The notes beneath the pieces are model-generated. The model had not been told where the DNA came from. It saw nothing but the letters and a program-made list of their open reading frames with translations, and made no database searches. Shown here piece after piece: positions 15,668 through 24,099 of a DNA stretch of 52,081 bases. The translations under genes were made by a program, and so were the position numbers. Within the stretch, counting starts at the first letter, position 1, and every line of letters begins with the position of its first letter. This stretch comes from CAIYHK01 sp964638795. Its GTDB lineage: Bacteria; Actinomycetota; Acidimicrobiia; Acidimicrobiales; Ilumatobacteraceae. The stretch covers positions 1 to 52,081 of the forward strand of contig CAZXAX010000005.1 of the NCBI GenBank assembly GCA_964638795.1. The letters run 5' to 3'.

Positions 15668-16813
15668 ATGGCCCAAGTCCGAGTAGCTGTTGGGGGATCA
15701 TCGGGTTCCATCGGAACCCAAACACTCGATGTAGTTCGGGCTGAGTCAGAGCAATTTCGTGTTACCGCTCTAAGCGTGCACTCCTCGTCTGATGTCTTAA
15801 TTGAGCAGGCCAAGGAGTTTCGCCCGGACCTCGTCGTGGTTACGAATCCTGCCGAGATTGATCGTGTGGCGTCTGCGTTGCCGGGGGTGAGCGTTTCATC
15901 AAACATCACCGATTTAGTTGAAGCTGCCGATGTGGTTGTCAATGCTGTGGTTGGATTCGCTGGATTGCCACTCACGGAATCAACACTTCGGGCAGGTAAG
16001 AGACTCGCGCTGGCAAATAAAGAATCGTTGATTGCCGCAGGACCTGTTGTTCAGCCTTTGCGAAAGACACCTGGTGCTGAGTTAGTTCCCGTTGACAGCG
16101 AGCACTGCGCTCTTCATCAGTGTTTGCGCGCGAGCACCAATGCGGATCGTGAAGTTGGTCGTCTCGTACTCACTGCAAGTGGCGGACCATTTCGCGGACG
16201 TACACGCGCGAATCTTGCAGGTGTCTCTATTGCTGATGCGCTTGCTCATCCCACATGGTCAATGGGCCCCAAAATAACAATCGATTCTTCGACCTTGATG
16301 AACAAGGGTCTTGAGGTCATCGAAGCCCATGAGTTATTCAATGTGGACTACAAAAACATTGAGGTCGTGGTGCATCCGCAGTCAATCGTGCATTCAATGG
16401 TCGAATTCAGTGATGGCTCGACCATCGCTCAGCTGTCGATGCCCGATATGCGGTTGCCGATTGGTTATGCGCTTGGTTATCCAAACCGAATCCGAACACC
16501 GTTTGGGGCGATCAATTGGCAGCAGTTGTCACAGCTTGATTTTGCATCACCCGATACCGAGACGTTCAGGTGTTTGTCGATCGCATACGAAGCAGGGCGC
16601 ATTGGTGGCACGGCGCCTGCATGGATAAGCGCGGCCAACGAAGTTGCGGTGGAGGCGTTTCTCAACGGCCAGATTGAATGGCTGCAAATTGCCGATGTCA
16701 TCGAAGCCACGCTTGAACGCCACGACGGGAGCATTCCGTCACAGGTTGCCGATATCGTCGAAGCTGACAGAAAAGCGCGAGCGGAAGCGGGTACTGTCCT
16801 TCGCAGCAAGTAG
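15668..16813 (+). CDS. dxr: 1-deoxy-D-xylulose 5-phosphate reductoisomerase
   Basis: A 381-residue enzyme of the MEP isoprenoid pathway, converting DXP to MEP with NADPH. Motifs in order are the nucleotide-binding GSSGSIGTQTLDV, ANKESLIAAGP, the metal and substrate site VPVDSEHCALHQC, a SGGPFRG loop, and HPTWSMGPKITIDSSTLMNK with GLEVIEAHELF. The length is normal. It lies 6 bp after cdsA and 5 bp before rseP. ispG, a later step of the same pathway, follows downstream, so two MEP genes are in one run. Confidence 0.96.
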   Translation: MAQVRVAVGGSSGSIGTQTLDVVRAESEQFRVTALSVHSSSDVLIEQAKEFRPDLVVVTNPAEIDRVASALPGVSVSSNITDLVEAADVVVNAVVGFAGLPLTESTLRAGKRLALANKESLIAAGPVVQPLRKTPGAELVPVDSEHCALHQCLRASTNADREVGRLVLTASGGPFRGRTRANLAGVSIADALAHPTWSMGPKITIDSSTLMNKGLEVIEAHELFNVDYKNIEVVVHPQSIVHSMVEFSDGSTIAQLSMPDMRLPIGYALGYPNRIRTPFGAINWQQLSQLDFASPDTETFRCLSIAYEAGRIGGTAPAWISAANEVAVEAFLNGQIEWLQIADVIEATLERHDGSIPSQVADIVEADRKARAEAGTVLRSK

Positions 16814-16818
16814 GTGAG

Positions 16819-18066
16819 ATGACCTGGTATCGAAAAATCCGCAATGAAATCCTGATCGGTGGAGCTGAGGAAGCCCCCGCACAAGAGACCAAAGATGCAC
16901 GGTGGGTCGGCTTGGTTGTGCTGGGTCTGTTGGTGTGGCTCGGAGTTGAAAATCCTTGGGCGCTTGTATTCGTTTTTGGTCTCGTAATTTCTGTGTTTCT
17001 ACACGAAGTTGGGCACTTCGTTACGGCGCGTCGGTCAGGAATGAAAGTCACGCAGTTCTACATGGGCTTTGGTCCAAAGGTGTGGAGTATCCAGCGGGGC
17101 GAAGTTGAATACGGCGTAAGGGCCTTTCCGATCGGGGCGTTTGTGCGCATCATCGGCATGAGCTCTGAGGACAACGAAGTGGAACCCGAGGATGAGTCGC
17201 GTACCTACCGTGCGCAGTCATATCCGAAACGCATGTTGGTCATAACCGCCGGCTCATTGATGCATCTAGTGATTGCTGCTTCGCTGATTGTCGGCATTTA
17301 TTCATTTGCAGGGAGATATCAAGAGACTGGCCAAGTGCGCATTATGGAAGCGCCGGCTGCCGATACTGCGGCCGCCGCCGCTGGGCTCCAGTCCGGGGAT
17401 CTCATCGTTGCAATTGATGGTGAATCAATGAGCACACGGGATCAGTTCTCGCGCACAATCATCGGTCACGAACCCGGCGATCAGATTGAAATCCTGATTG
17501 AGCGCGGTGGAAACGAAATGGTTCTTGCCGCCACGCTTGGCAATCATCCGGCAGATGAGACCAAATCAACTCCATATCTGGGTGTTTACACGCAATCTCG
17601 TGATTATCAGACCATGAACCCGTTGCGTTCACTGTGGTGGGGTTTTGGTGACATTGTCGACATGGCCGCTTCCTCGGCGCGGGGAGTCGTCACAGCCCTC
17701 AACCCAATTAACAGCGTGAAGCATCTGACCAATTCTGATTCTGTCGGCGATGAATCACGTCCAACCACGGTTGTTGGGGCCACGCAGGTTGGTGGAGTGA
17801 TCGGACGCGACGATGGTTTGAAGGGTGTTCTTTTGTTGTTGGCTGCCGTGAACGTGTTTGTGGGTGTTTTCAATATGTTTCCGATGCTTCCCTTTGACGG
17901 AGGTCACGCAGCGGTCGCCACTTATGAGCGGTTGCGTTCGCGACGAGGGCGTAGGTACTTCGCAGACATCTCCAAGATGGTGCCAGTCACATTCGTAGTG
18001 GTCGCACTCGTGCTGTTTTTGTTTGCTACGGGTCTCTATCTGGACATAACTGACCCACTTGGATGA
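16819..18066 (+). CDS. rseP: Site-2 protease RseP-like membrane zinc metallopeptidase
   Basis: A 415-residue intramembrane protease. The zinc motif HEVGH lies in the first long transmembrane segment (about residue 60), with the conserved FGP-K-W and FPIGAFVRI segment after it. A PDZ domain at about 175-260 contains AAAGLQSGDLIVAIDGE. The third conserved element, NMFPMLPFDGGHA, supplies the last zinc ligand Asp. Such proteases cut anti-sigma factors and leftover signal peptides within the membrane. The dxr-rseP-ispG order is typical for actinobacteria. Confidence 0.95.
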   Translation: MTWYRKIRNEILIGGAEEAPAQETKDARWVGLVVLGLLVWLGVENPWALVFVFGLVISVFLHEVGHFVTARRSGMKVTQFYMGFGPKVWSIQRGEVEYGVRAFPIGAFVRIIGMSSEDNEVEPEDESRTYRAQSYPKRMLVITAGSLMHLVIAASLIVGIYSFAGRYQETGQVRIMEAPAADTAAAAAGLQSGDLIVAIDGESMSTRDQFSRTIIGHEPGDQIEILIERGGNEMVLAATLGNHPADETKSTPYLGVYTQSRDYQTMNPLRSLWWGFGDIVDMAASSARGVVTALNPINSVKHLTNSDSVGDESRPTTVVGATQVGGVIGRDDGLKGVLLLLAAVNVFVGVFNMFPMLPFDGGHAAVATYERLRSRRGRRYFADISKMVPVTFVVVALVLFLFATGLYLDITDPLG

Positions 18067-18091
18067 CCGTTAGTGCCATTCGGCTGGCAGA

Positions 18092-19402
18092 ATGAAAGCA
18101 ATGTTCGAACGCCGCACCACCAAGCAAATCCATGTCGGCAATATTCCTGTCGGTGGGGGCTCACCGATCACGGTGCAGTCAATGACCACCACCAAGACCG
18201 CCGATGTCGAGGGCACTCTTCAGCAGATTTACGCTCTTGCTGCTGCAGGATGTGACATCGTTCGATGCACCTGCAATGAACAAGAAGCAGCCGAAGGCCT
18301 CGCACAAATTGTCCCGCGCTCGCCGCTACCGATCATCGCGGACATTCATCATCAATACAAGATGGCTCTTGCTGCGATGGAAGCAGGTGTTGCGGGATTG
18401 CGCCTTAATCCCGGCAACATTCGCAAGCCAGAACACATCAAGGCAGTTGCAACCGAAGCTCGTGACCGCGAGATCCCAATCCGCATTGGTGTCAACGGCG
18501 GCTCGCTAGATCCATCGTTGTATGAAAAGCATGGTGGTCTCACCGCAGCAGCGATGGTTGAATCTGCGATGCAGGAGATGGCTTACTTCCATGAAGTGGG
18601 CTTTGACCTGATGAAGATTTCTGTTAAGGCCTCGAATGTGCCGTTGATGGTTGAGGCCTACAGGATGTTGAGTGAACAAACGGATGTTCCGCTGCACCTT
18701 GGCGTTACCGAAGCCGGCCCGCCACCGGCAGGCCTTGTGAAGGCCACAGCAGGTATCGCTGCTTTGCTCTTGGAGGGCATTGGCGACACCATTCGGTACA
18801 GCCTCACTGCGGATCCCGTGGAAGAAGCGATCGCCGGGCGCACACTCCTTGAATCGTTGGGATTGCGCGAGCGCAAAAATGTTGACTTGATTGCTTGCCC
18901 AAGTTGTGGGCGCGCCGAAATTGATGTGATTGATGTTGCTAACCGTGCAATGAAGGCATTCGCTGACAAAAAGCTGCCATTACAGATCGCTGTCATGGGT
19001 TGCGTGGTGAATGGTCCGGGTGAGGCGCGCGAAGCTGACCTTGGCATTGCGGCTGGCAACAAGCGTGGGCATCTGTTCGTCAAGGGGCGCAATGTGGCCG
19101 TGGTGCCTGAATCTGAGATGGTTGAAGCATTGGTGGAGTGGGCGGAATACATCAACGAACACGGCACCGAAGCGGCAATTGCACGCGCCGATACCGCACG
19201 CGCCGAGCGCGAAGCCAACAAAGATCGTTCGGCTGCCCTTCAGGAAAAAGGCGACGATGCGAACAACGCAAACGAGAGAATCGTTGAAATTCGTAAGGTG
19301 ACCGGCGACTGGGAGTCAGCGGACTACGTGGAGCCTGCCACTGCCATTCACGCGCAACAGTTCTCCGGGCTGCAGCAACAAAACCTCGCCAGTTCGGATT
19401 GA
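18092..19402 (+). CDS. ispG: 4-hydroxy-3-methylbut-2-en-1-yl diphosphate synthase with C-terminal extension
   Basis: A 436-residue MEP-pathway enzyme that makes HMBPP from MEcPP with a 4Fe-4S cluster. Cluster ligands Cys269 and Cys272 (ACPSCGR) and Cys304 (MGCVVNGPGEA) are present, with catalytic Glu311. The TIM-barrel part begins with IPVGGGSPITVQSMT. The conserved protein ends near residue 355; the last 80 residues form a charged, Ala-rich tail. The 3' end overlaps the opposing manA gene by 87 bp. The start is ATG 18092; a second in-frame ATG two codons later is also possible. Confidence 0.95.
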   Translation: MKAMFERRTTKQIHVGNIPVGGGSPITVQSMTTTKTADVEGTLQQIYALAAAGCDIVRCTCNEQEAAEGLAQIVPRSPLPIIADIHHQYKMALAAMEAGVAGLRLNPGNIRKPEHIKAVATEARDREIPIRIGVNGGSLDPSLYEKHGGLTAAAMVESAMQEMAYFHEVGFDLMKISVKASNVPLMVEAYRMLSEQTDVPLHLGVTEAGPPPAGLVKATAGIAALLLEGIGDTIRYSLTADPVEEAIAGRTLLESLGLRERKNVDLIACPSCGRAEIDVIDVANRAMKAFADKKLPLQIAVMGCVVNGPGEAREADLGIAAGNKRGHLFVKGRNVAVVPESEMVEALVEWAEYINEHGTEAAIARADTARAEREANKDRSAALQEKGDDANNANERIVEIRKVTGDWESADYVEPATAIHAQQFSGLQQQNLASSD

Positions 19403-20323
19403 ATCGCCCTTCACGTCGGTTGCAACCACGATGGTGGCTTGATCCCCGGACTGCACGATTGCGTGCTCATGAAAGTCAACTACCGCAACTTCAAACAGCT
19501 CGCATTGAATGTCGTAAAGCATGGTGCCAGTGCCGTCATGGCGTAGAACAATTGGTTCAGCATCCAGATCAACCACTCGCAGTAATTCATCGATATCGAT
19601 GTGCTTGGTGGTGAAGCCGGCACGGATGACGTTGTCAGAAGATCCCATGACCTCAACGCCTGCTCCATCTAGGTAAGCATGGAGATTGCCAGCACCCAAG
19701 AAGAGGGCATCGCCTGGTTCAAGTGTTACGTGGTTCATGCACAACGCCACTGGAAGCGCTGGATCGTTTGGATACAAGCGAACGATTGCTTCTGCCCATC
19801 CGGGAAGATTGAATTTCGGAGGTTCAATCTCGCGACGCAGCGAGGCTTCGACAAAGTCGGTTAGTCCACGGTGCTGAAGATCGGAAGCGAGTTCATGCCA
19901 GCCGCGGCGAACCCAGTCGCTGTGTAGGTCCTTTACTTCACGAAATCCGCACAACGCTTCAAATCGTGTAATTGCACAAAGCAACTCTGGTTTGGGATTC
20001 GGGTCGCGATAGTTGCGATTGGCCTGTGGGACTGACGACTCGCGGGCAAAACCTTCGGCCGCTTGGGCAGCAGTTGGATGAGTTTGTAAAGACAGTGGTG
20101 CACTTGTCGCCAGAATTTTCACTAGGTAAGGGAGCTCACCAACTATCTGGGTCAACGGCTGCGATTTTCCGTTCGCATCGGTTGCATTTGTGGGACCTGA
20201 TTCGTGGGTTCCAAACCACAACTCAGCCCAAGGTGAGCCGTCAACGGTGGTGCCGATCCAGCGCGGAATGAAATATTTATCGCCCCACTGGTAGTGCTGA
20301 ACACTGCCGTGGAGCCGAAACAT
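19316..20323 (-). CDS. manA: Mannose-6-phosphate isomerase, class I
   Basis: A 335-residue type I phosphomannose isomerase. It interconverts fructose-6-P and mannose-6-P for mannose-containing glycans and lipids. Conserved parts are the start FRLHGSVQHYQWG, the metal-binding QTHPT, the NPKPELLCAITRFEALCGFR block, and GNLHAYLDGAGVEVMGSSDNV with the active Arg in VIRAGFTTKHID. It is shorter than the usual 390 residues, and the shortening is in the C-terminal jelly-roll. The start codon shares bases with the proS stop (ATGA), so it is translated after proS. The last 87 bp overlap ispG on the other strand. Confidence 0.93.
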   Translation of the reverse strand: MFRLHGSVQHYQWGDKYFIPRWIGTTVDGSPWAELWFGTHESGPTNATDANGKSQPLTQIVGELPYLVKILATSAPLSLQTHPTAAQAAEGFARESSVPQANRNYRDPNPKPELLCAITRFEALCGFREVKDLHSDWVRRGWHELASDLQHRGLTDFVEASLRREIEPPKFNLPGWAEAIVRLYPNDPALPVALCMNHVTLEPGDALFLGAGNLHAYLDGAGVEVMGSSDNVIRAGFTTKHIDIDELLRVVDLDAEPIVLRHDGTGTMLYDIQCELFEVAVVDFHEHAIVQSGDQATIVVATDVKGDSIRTGEVLLLQPGELLRVNGSGRLHVVR

Positions 20324-22095
20324 CAGTGACCCTTGCTAATTGATACGACTGTGTTGATGGCGTCTTCGATCGGAACTTCGTGTTGAATGCCAGACTTACG
20401 CTCGCGCACTTCGATGTGACCCGAATCAAACTTCTTGCCAACCACAGCAATAACAGGCATGCCCAACAGTTCAGCATCCTTGAATTTGACTCCCGGTGAC
20501 ACTCCGTTGCGGTCGTCAAAAATCACCGTCAGACCACGGGATTCAAGCTCGGTGGCAAATTTCTCAGCCGCTAAAAACAGTTCATCGCCATTTTTGCCAG
20601 TGGTCACAACGTGCACATCTGCTGGTGCAATATTTCGTGGCCAGCAGAGCCCGATTTCGTCGTGCGTGGCTTCAGCAATCGCAGCGACAACACGCGATAC
20701 TCCAATGCCATATGACCCCATGGTGACCACTTGGGTCTTACCGTTCTGATCAAGCACCTTGAGGTCAAGTGCTTCGGCGTACTTCTTGCCGAGTTGAAAC
20801 ACGTGGCCAATCTCAATGCCTCGATCAATTCGTAGGTCTTTGCCGCACTCCGGGCACGGATCACCAGCGTGAACCTCAACGGCATCAACGAACTGATCTG
20901 GCGTGAAGTCACGACCCGCAACCACATTGACTCGGTGTTTCCCGAATTCATTGGCACCCGTTACCCATGAAGTTCCGTTTGCAACGCGTGGATCTAGCAC
21001 GTAGCGAATACCTGACTCTGAATTGGCGCCAAGTATCTCGGCACCGATGTAGCCGCGCACCAGTCTCGGGTGTTTTGCAAAATCCTCTTCGGTGAATGGC
21101 TCAATTTCAAGTGGTGACAGCTGAGCCTCTACTCGTTTCAGGTCAACTTCGCGGTCACCAGGGACACCGATGACCATTGGTGATTTGGTTCCATCTGGAT
21201 GTGCAACATTGACTACTACGTTCTTCAGCGTGTGCGCAGCCGTCCAGCCATCTTTTGGTGCGATGTCTTTGTGATGCTTGTTAAGGAAATCAACTAAGGC
21301 GTCAATTGTCGGCGAATCAGGAGTATCAATGGTCGCAGCCGCTGGATATTGCTCCGTGTCGACTGCATTGATGTTTGATTTAACGGCTTCAGTGTTTGCC
21401 GCGTAATCACATTTGCTGCAGCGCACAAAAGTGTCTTCACCTACTTCGCATTCTGCAAGGAACTCTTCAGATCGCGATCCACCCATTGCGCCAGCCATTG
21501 CCGACACGATCACATATGGAAGCCCGAGTCGATCAAAGATCTTGATGTAAGCGCCACGATGTGCTTGGTAACTCTTCTCGAGTCCATCTTGATCGAGATC
21601 GAAACTGTATGAATCCTTCATTGAGAATTCGCGTCCACGTAACAAGCCTGCGCGTGGGCGTGCTTCGTCGCGGTACTTGGTTTGAATTTGATACAGCGAA
21701 ACTGGAAGATCTTTGTATGAGGAGTAGAGATCCTTCACGAGCAAAGTGAACATCTCTTCGTGCGTCGGACCAAGGAGGTAGTCCACGCCGCGGCGGTCCT
21801 TCAGGCGAAAAAGATTGTCACCGTATTCGGTCCAACGGTTGGTCGCTTCGTATGGCTCGCGGGGCAACATCGCAGGGAAATGAACTTCTTGTGCACCGAT
21901 TGCGTTCATCTCTTCGCGCACGATTTCTTCAACGCGCCGATACACCGCCCACCCGAGAGGCAACCACGTGTATCCACCAGGTGCTGCACGACGGATGTAA
22001 CCAGCGCGCACGAGAAGTCGGTGACTGGGGACCTCGGCGTCTGCGGGGTCGTCGCGCAAGGTACGCAAGAAGGTGGTGGAAAGCCTGTACATCAT
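20323..22095 (-). CDS. proS: Prolyl-tRNA synthetase, bacterial type
   Basis: A 590-residue class II synthetase that charges tRNA-Pro. Class II motif 1 is around RAAPGGYTWLPLGW, motif 2 is in TKYRDEARPRAGLLRGREFSMKDSYSF, and motif 3 is GSYGIGVSRVVAAIAE. Between motifs 2 and 3 lies the bacterial editing insertion (about 235-390) that removes alanyl-tRNA-Pro. The C-terminal anticodon-binding domain ends with GMPVIAVVGKKF. There are two adjacent ATG codons at the start; the first (22095) is used here. It forms an operon with manA. Confidence 0.96.
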   Translation of the reverse strand: MMYRLSTTFLRTLRDDPADAEVPSHRLLVRAGYIRRAAPGGYTWLPLGWAVYRRVEEIVREEMNAIGAQEVHFPAMLPREPYEATNRWTEYGDNLFRLKDRRGVDYLLGPTHEEMFTLLVKDLYSSYKDLPVSLYQIQTKYRDEARPRAGLLRGREFSMKDSYSFDLDQDGLEKSYQAHRGAYIKIFDRLGLPYVIVSAMAGAMGGSRSEEFLAECEVGEDTFVRCSKCDYAANTEAVKSNINAVDTEQYPAAATIDTPDSPTIDALVDFLNKHHKDIAPKDGWTAAHTLKNVVVNVAHPDGTKSPMVIGVPGDREVDLKRVEAQLSPLEIEPFTEEDFAKHPRLVRGYIGAEILGANSESGIRYVLDPRVANGTSWVTGANEFGKHRVNVVAGRDFTPDQFVDAVEVHAGDPCPECGKDLRIDRGIEIGHVFQLGKKYAEALDLKVLDQNGKTQVVTMGSYGIGVSRVVAAIAEATHDEIGLCWPRNIAPADVHVVTTGKNGDELFLAAEKFATELESRGLTVIFDDRNGVSPGVKFKDAELLGMPVIAVVGKKFDSGHIEVRERKSGIQHEVPIEDAINTVVSISKGH

Positions 22096-22209
22096 CCTTG
22101 TGTTTCTAGGTACCTTTTGGTCGGTTGGCCTGGCGGCGCAAATGGTCTGATGGCCTTACGGCACAAAGCCCAGAAAATCAGGGCTCGGGCGAAGATTAGT
22201 GCGGGTGGC

Positions 22210-22320
22210 TATACTTTCAGGGTCCTTTGACGTTCGAAGACCAGTTCGTGAACCAGGGGCGTGGGCCGCAAGACCCACGCTCTTTTGTTTCTCGGCGCAC
22301 ATATAGCCAGGAGGTGAGAC
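22210..22320 (+). promoter_or_regulatory. rimP-nusA-infB promoter and leader
   Basis: TATACT (22210-22215) is a good -10; no convincing -35 is seen. The leader of about 100 nt carries a GTTC/GAAC inverted repeat, then the terminator-like hairpin at 22259-22290, and finally AGGAGGTGA before ATG 22321. The layout fits transcription attenuation, perhaps feedback by NusA, which is inference. Confidence 0.5.
22259..22290 (+). terminator. Terminator-like hairpin in the rimP leader (attenuator candidate)
   Basis: GCGTGGG (22259-22265) pairs perfectly with CCCACGC (22274-22280) around an 8-nt loop and is followed by TCTTTTGTTT. It stands before, not after, the operon's first gene, so it would act as an attenuator rather than end a gene; proS is divergent. 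Confidence 0.6.
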
Positions 22321-22911
22321 ATGACCGAAACCACGACCCAGTACGGATCACCCGTACTCGACAAAGTGGCATCGCTCGTGGCGCCAATCATCTCCGATCT
22401 GGGAATTGAGCTTTACGACCTCGAGTTCGCTGGGGGCACCCTTCGAATCACGGTCGATACCCCTGCCGGGCAAGAGTCTGGTGTCAGCCTTGACACCATT
22501 GCTGTCGCCACGCGGCTCATCGGTCGCGAGCTTGATCACGCCGATCCGGTACCTGGTCGCTACACCCTTGAGATCACAAGCCCGGGCCTGGAGCGCCCAT
22601 TGCGCAAGGCTGCACATTTTGCTCGTGAGCAGGGCAAGGAAATCGCAGTACGTCTGACCTCGGCAATTGATGGCCACCGTCGAGTGCAGGGTCTTTTAGT
22701 TCGCAGTGACTCTTCTACCGCCACTGTGTCTTTGGAAACCGGTGAGTTCACTTTTCCAATCGATCAAGTGGAGCGCGCCAAAACAGTTTTTGTTTGGGGG
22801 CCAGCGCCAAAGCCGGGGAAGGCGCCAAAAGGCAAGCCTGCAAAGTCGAAGTCCGTACCTGAATCCAATTCGCAAAATTCAATTACACAAACAGAGGAGA
22901 CCAAATCATGA
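22321..22911 (+). CDS. rimP: Ribosome maturation factor RimP
   Basis: A 196-residue protein of the RimP family, needed for 30S maturation. The N-terminal domain contains LGIELYDLEFAGG and LRITVDTPAG. A conserved YTLEITSPGLERPL motif follows, then an SH3-like C-terminal domain around FTFPIDQVERAKTVF. The last 35 residues are a Lys/Pro/Ser-rich tail. AGGAGGTGA 6-7 nt upstream makes the start certain. It is first in rimP-nusA-infB and overlaps nusA by 4 bp. Confidence 0.95.
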   Translation: MTETTTQYGSPVLDKVASLVAPIISDLGIELYDLEFAGGTLRITVDTPAGQESGVSLDTIAVATRLIGRELDHADPVPGRYTLEITSPGLERPLRKAAHFAREQGKEIAVRLTSAIDGHRRVQGLLVRSDSSTATVSLETGEFTFPIDQVERAKTVFVWGPAPKPGKAPKGKPAKSKSVPESNSQNSITQTEETKS

Positions 22912-24047
22912 GCAATCTTGATATGGCCGAAGCAGTACGCATGCTTGCCGTTGATCGCGGCATCTCCGTCGATGCGCTGCTCCAAGTGCTGGTGGAGGCA
23001 CTAGCTACCGCCTACAAAAAGCGCCCAGGAGCCGCCGATGAAGTGATCGTTGAGATCAATCCCGAAAATCTGGACATGCGCTTCACCGCTTACGACCTTG
23101 ATGAAGATGGCAACTGGGTGAACGAACGTGACGACACGCCACGCAAGGAAGAGCTCGGCCGAATCGCCGCGCAGACCTTCCGTCAGGTGATGGGTCAGAA
23201 GATCCGCGAAGTTGAGCGCGATCGCAAGTTTGAGGAGTATGCAAACCGTGAAGGTGACATCGTCACCGGCATCATTCAGCAGACCGACAACCGCTACACG
23301 TTGTTGGATCTCGGCAAGGTAGAGGCACTGCTTCCACAAGCTGAGCAGGTTCCTTACGAGCGCCCAGAGCCGAATGCGCGTGTGAAGGCATACATCGTCG
23401 AAGTGCGCAAGACCGCCAAGGGCCCACAAATCGTTGTGAGCCGCACGCATCCAGGGCTAATCAAGCGATTGTTCGAACTCGAAGTTCCCGAAATCGCCGA
23501 CGGTGTTGTGGAAATCAAGGCGTGCGCGCGTGAACCTGGTCATCGCACCAAGATCGCTGTGTGGTCAAACGATCACAACGTTGATCCGGTTGGCGCATGC
23601 GTAGGCGCCCGAGGTGGGCGAGTGCGCATGGTTGTAAACGAGCTCCGTGGCGAGAAGATCGACATCGTTCCCTTCTCGGAAGACACCCAAGATTTCGTCG
23701 CGAAGGCATTGTCGCCTGCAAAGGTCACCGAAGTTCGCGTCAGCGAAGACGGCACCCAAGCAGATGTGATCGTGCCCGACTATCAGTTGTCACTTGCGAT
23801 CGGTAAAGAAGGGCAGAATGCCCGTCTCGCTGCGCGCCTCACTGGCATGCGTATTGATATCAAGAGTGAAACCCAGGCCGCCGAAGAAGCACAAGGCATC
23901 TTCCGCACAAATGAGCGCGGTGGTGGCGAAAGTGTGGAATACGCCGAAGGTGAATGGGTCAGCAATGACCAGACCGGTGAACTCGAATTCCGTGGTGCTG
24001 ACGGCACAGTTGTGTCCCAGCAGGAGTACAGCGGGGACGCGAACTAA
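22908..24047 (+). CDS. nusA: Transcription termination/antitermination factor NusA
   Basis: A 379-residue NusA. The N-terminal polymerase-binding domain (about 1-125) is followed by an S1 domain (about 130-200, REGDIVTGIIQQ). Two KH domains follow, with VGACVGARGGRVRMVVNEL in the first and LAIGKEGQNARLAARLTG in the second. It lacks the long acidic repeats of E. coli NusA, as expected outside the proteobacteria. A short acidic tail follows the KH2 domain. It starts in an ATGA overlap with rimP. The small ylxR gene that often separates nusA and infB is missing. Confidence 0.96.
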   Translation: MSNLDMAEAVRMLAVDRGISVDALLQVLVEALATAYKKRPGAADEVIVEINPENLDMRFTAYDLDEDGNWVNERDDTPRKEELGRIAAQTFRQVMGQKIREVERDRKFEEYANREGDIVTGIIQQTDNRYTLLDLGKVEALLPQAEQVPYERPEPNARVKAYIVEVRKTAKGPQIVVSRTHPGLIKRLFELEVPEIADGVVEIKACAREPGHRTKIAVWSNDHNVDPVGACVGARGGRVRMVVNELRGEKIDIVPFSEDTQDFVAKALSPAKVTEVRVSEDGTQADVIVPDYQLSLAIGKEGQNARLAARLTGMRIDIKSETQAAEEAQGIFRTNERGGGESVEYAEGEWVSNDQTGELEFRGADGTVVSQQEYSGDAN

Positions 24048-24099
24048 CGCGTAATCGCCTCCGAGGAATTAGAGATCGACTGAAAGGCTGAAGCCAAGA

